Shown piece by piece: positions 5,006 to 5,958 of a stretch of 5,958 bases of DNA. The stretch comes from Candidatus Eiseniibacteriota bacterium. Its GTDB lineage: Bacteria > Eisenbacteria > RBG-16-71-46 > JABDJR01. The number at the start of each line of letters is the position of its first letter. Positions within the stretch are counted from its first letter, which is position 1. The notes under the pieces are model-generated. The model saw only the letters and a list, made by a program, of their open reading frames with translations. It did not search any database and was not told the DNA's origin. The stretch is from NCBI GenBank assembly GCA_013003415.1, contig JABDJR010000115.1, forward strand, positions 1-5,958, read 5' to 3'. A program made the translations under genes and the position numbers.

Positions 5006-5958
5006 ATGCCCTCGACCACGCGACTTTATCACGAACACCCAACGCTAACCGAGTTTGAGGCGCGCGTGCTGCGCAGTGAGCCCGGCGATGATGGCTCGCT
5101 CCATGTGGTTCTAGACCAAACCGCTTTTTACCCCACCGGAGGCGGCCAGCCTCACGACATTGGGTATCTTCAGGACGCCCCGGTTCTCGATGTTTGGGAG
5201 AATGGCGAAGAAGTGGTCCACCGCATCGACGGAACCGAACTTCCGGAAGCCGTGTCCGCGCGGGTCGATTGGGATCGTCGAGTAGACCACCGGCAACAGC
5301 ACACGGGGCAACACATTCTGAGCCGGGCCTTTGAGCTGGTTCTGAAGGCCAGCACGATCGGATTCCACTTGGGATCGGAGAAGTGCACGATTGATCTTGA
5401 TCAACTTGATCTCAGTCCGCAAAAGATCATAGAAGTTGAAGATTTGGCCAACCGCATTGTGACCGAGGACCACGAGGTCCGTCAGAGCTGGCACAAGGAT
5501 GTCTCCGAGCTTCCCGAATCGATTCGTAAGAGTTTCGAGGCCGAAGGAGACATCCGCCTCATTAGCATCGGCGAATTCGACGTGAATCCGTGCTGTGGGA
5601 CCCATTGTGAGAGGTCGGGGCAGGTCGGTCTGATTAAAGTCCTAAAACTCGAAAAGAATAAGAACGGGACTCGGGTGGAATTTGTTTGTGGAAGACGCGC
5701 CCTTCAAGATTATCGTGCGCGACATGAAGAGCTAGGTTCGGTGGCTAGAGATCTAACCACCGACGCTCTCGATGTGCGAAACCGGGTAGAAGCCCTACGG
5801 AGTGAGCATAAGGAAACCCGGTCACGTCTGGAAAAGGCGGACAAGGAACTTCGGCAGCTTTTGACCCAAGCCTGGGCGGAAGAGGCTCGGAAAGAGTCCA
5901 GCTCTATGCTGGTGAAAGAGCTCGATGCGTCTCGGCAGTCCTGGATGTCTCCCTTGGC
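5006..5958 (+). CDS. Alanyl-tRNA editing protein, AlaX type, C-terminus off right edge
   Basis: 317 codons are visible with no stop. The product resembles the editing half of alanyl-tRNA synthetase and is expected to hydrolyse Ser- or Gly-mischarged tRNA-Ala in the cytoplasm. Motifs: A-F-Y-P-T-G-G-G-Q-P-H-D-x-G (about 40-53), the zinc site H-T-G-Q-H (His99, His103), and N-P-C-C-G-T-H (Cys196, His200), giving the complete HxxxH/CxxxH zinc set. The segment S-E-L-P-E-S-I-R-K-S-F (167-177) and R-V-E-F-V-C-G-R-R-A-L (223-233) are also typical. It starts with the editing fold and lacks a catalytic aminoacylation domain, so it is a free-standing editor. Residues about 232-300 are highly charged and helical, probably a coiled coil leading to a DHHA1 domain beyond the edge, as in the longer AlaX class. 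The start is ATG 5006, with AAAGGA 5 nt upstream. Confidence 0.92.
   Translation, partial: MPSTTRLYHEHPTLTEFEARVLRSEPGDDGSLHVVLDQTAFYPTGGGQPHDIGYLQDAPVLDVWENGEEVVHRIDGTELPEAVSARVDWDRRVDHRQQHTGQHILSRAFELVLKASTIGFHLGSEKCTIDLDQLDLSPQKIIEVEDLANRIVTEDHEVRQSWHKDVSELPESIRKSFEAEGDIRLISIGEFDVNPCCGTHCERSGQVGLIKVLKLEKNKNGTRVEFVCGRRALQDYRARHEELGSVARDLTTDALDVRNRVEALRSEHKETRSRLEKADKELRQLLTQAWAEEARKESSSMLVKELDASRQSWMSPL

Noticed and set aside
5111..5605. 164-codon minus-strand frame
   Set aside because: It lies opposite the AlaX zinc-site and editing motifs, which fix the coding strand as plus.

Overview
This window is an ordinary-looking chromosomal segment from a Gram-negative bacterium of moderate GC. 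It carries two probable lipoproteins, one other exported protein, AGGAG-type ribosome binding sites and occasional GTG starts. The PrkA variant and the PrkA-YhbH pairing suggest a deltaproteobacterial-type lineage (Bdellovibrionota, Myxococcota or similar), but nothing here fixes the taxon. No phage, transposase, CRISPR, tRNA or rRNA signal was found.

Layout. Bases 1-2533 (minus strand) hold a stress/starvation kinase operon: prkA (AAA+ serine protein kinase) followed 11 nt later by a DUF444 (YeaH/YhbH) gene that runs off the left edge. prkA is interrupted by an apparent one-base loss near 1665-1670. Restoring one G fuses two open frames into a normal protein of about 680 residues. Its leader contains a strong hairpin 3 nt upstream of the Shine-Dalgarno sequence, plus two more dyads. 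Bases 2606-2992 form a gene-poor gap holding a coding-like but startless minus-strand frame and, near its right end, a candidate promoter overlapped by an 8-bp inverted repeat. Bases 3003-3482 (plus) encode a small lipoprotein with a C-terminal two-cysteine helical segment. It converges, across a short block of 13-bp repeats, on a small exported protein of unknown function (3556-3969, minus).

Bases 4053-4959 (minus) appear to be a two-gene operon: a YbgC-like hotdog acyl-CoA thioesterase, then a membrane-anchored rhodanese 13 nt downstream, closed by a hairpin-plus-U-tract terminator whose loop contains the stop codon. Diverging from it, an AlaX-type alanyl-tRNA editing protein starts at 5006 (plus) and runs off the right edge.

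Functionally the only clear multi-gene module is prkA-yhbH; in enterobacteria the homologous pair (yeaGH) is linked to nutrient stress. The other genes are housekeeping or envelope functions with no evident common pathway. I see no convincing new multi-gene system. The most notable items are the prkA frame break, the structured prkA leader, and the unexplained coding-like frame in the intergenic gap.
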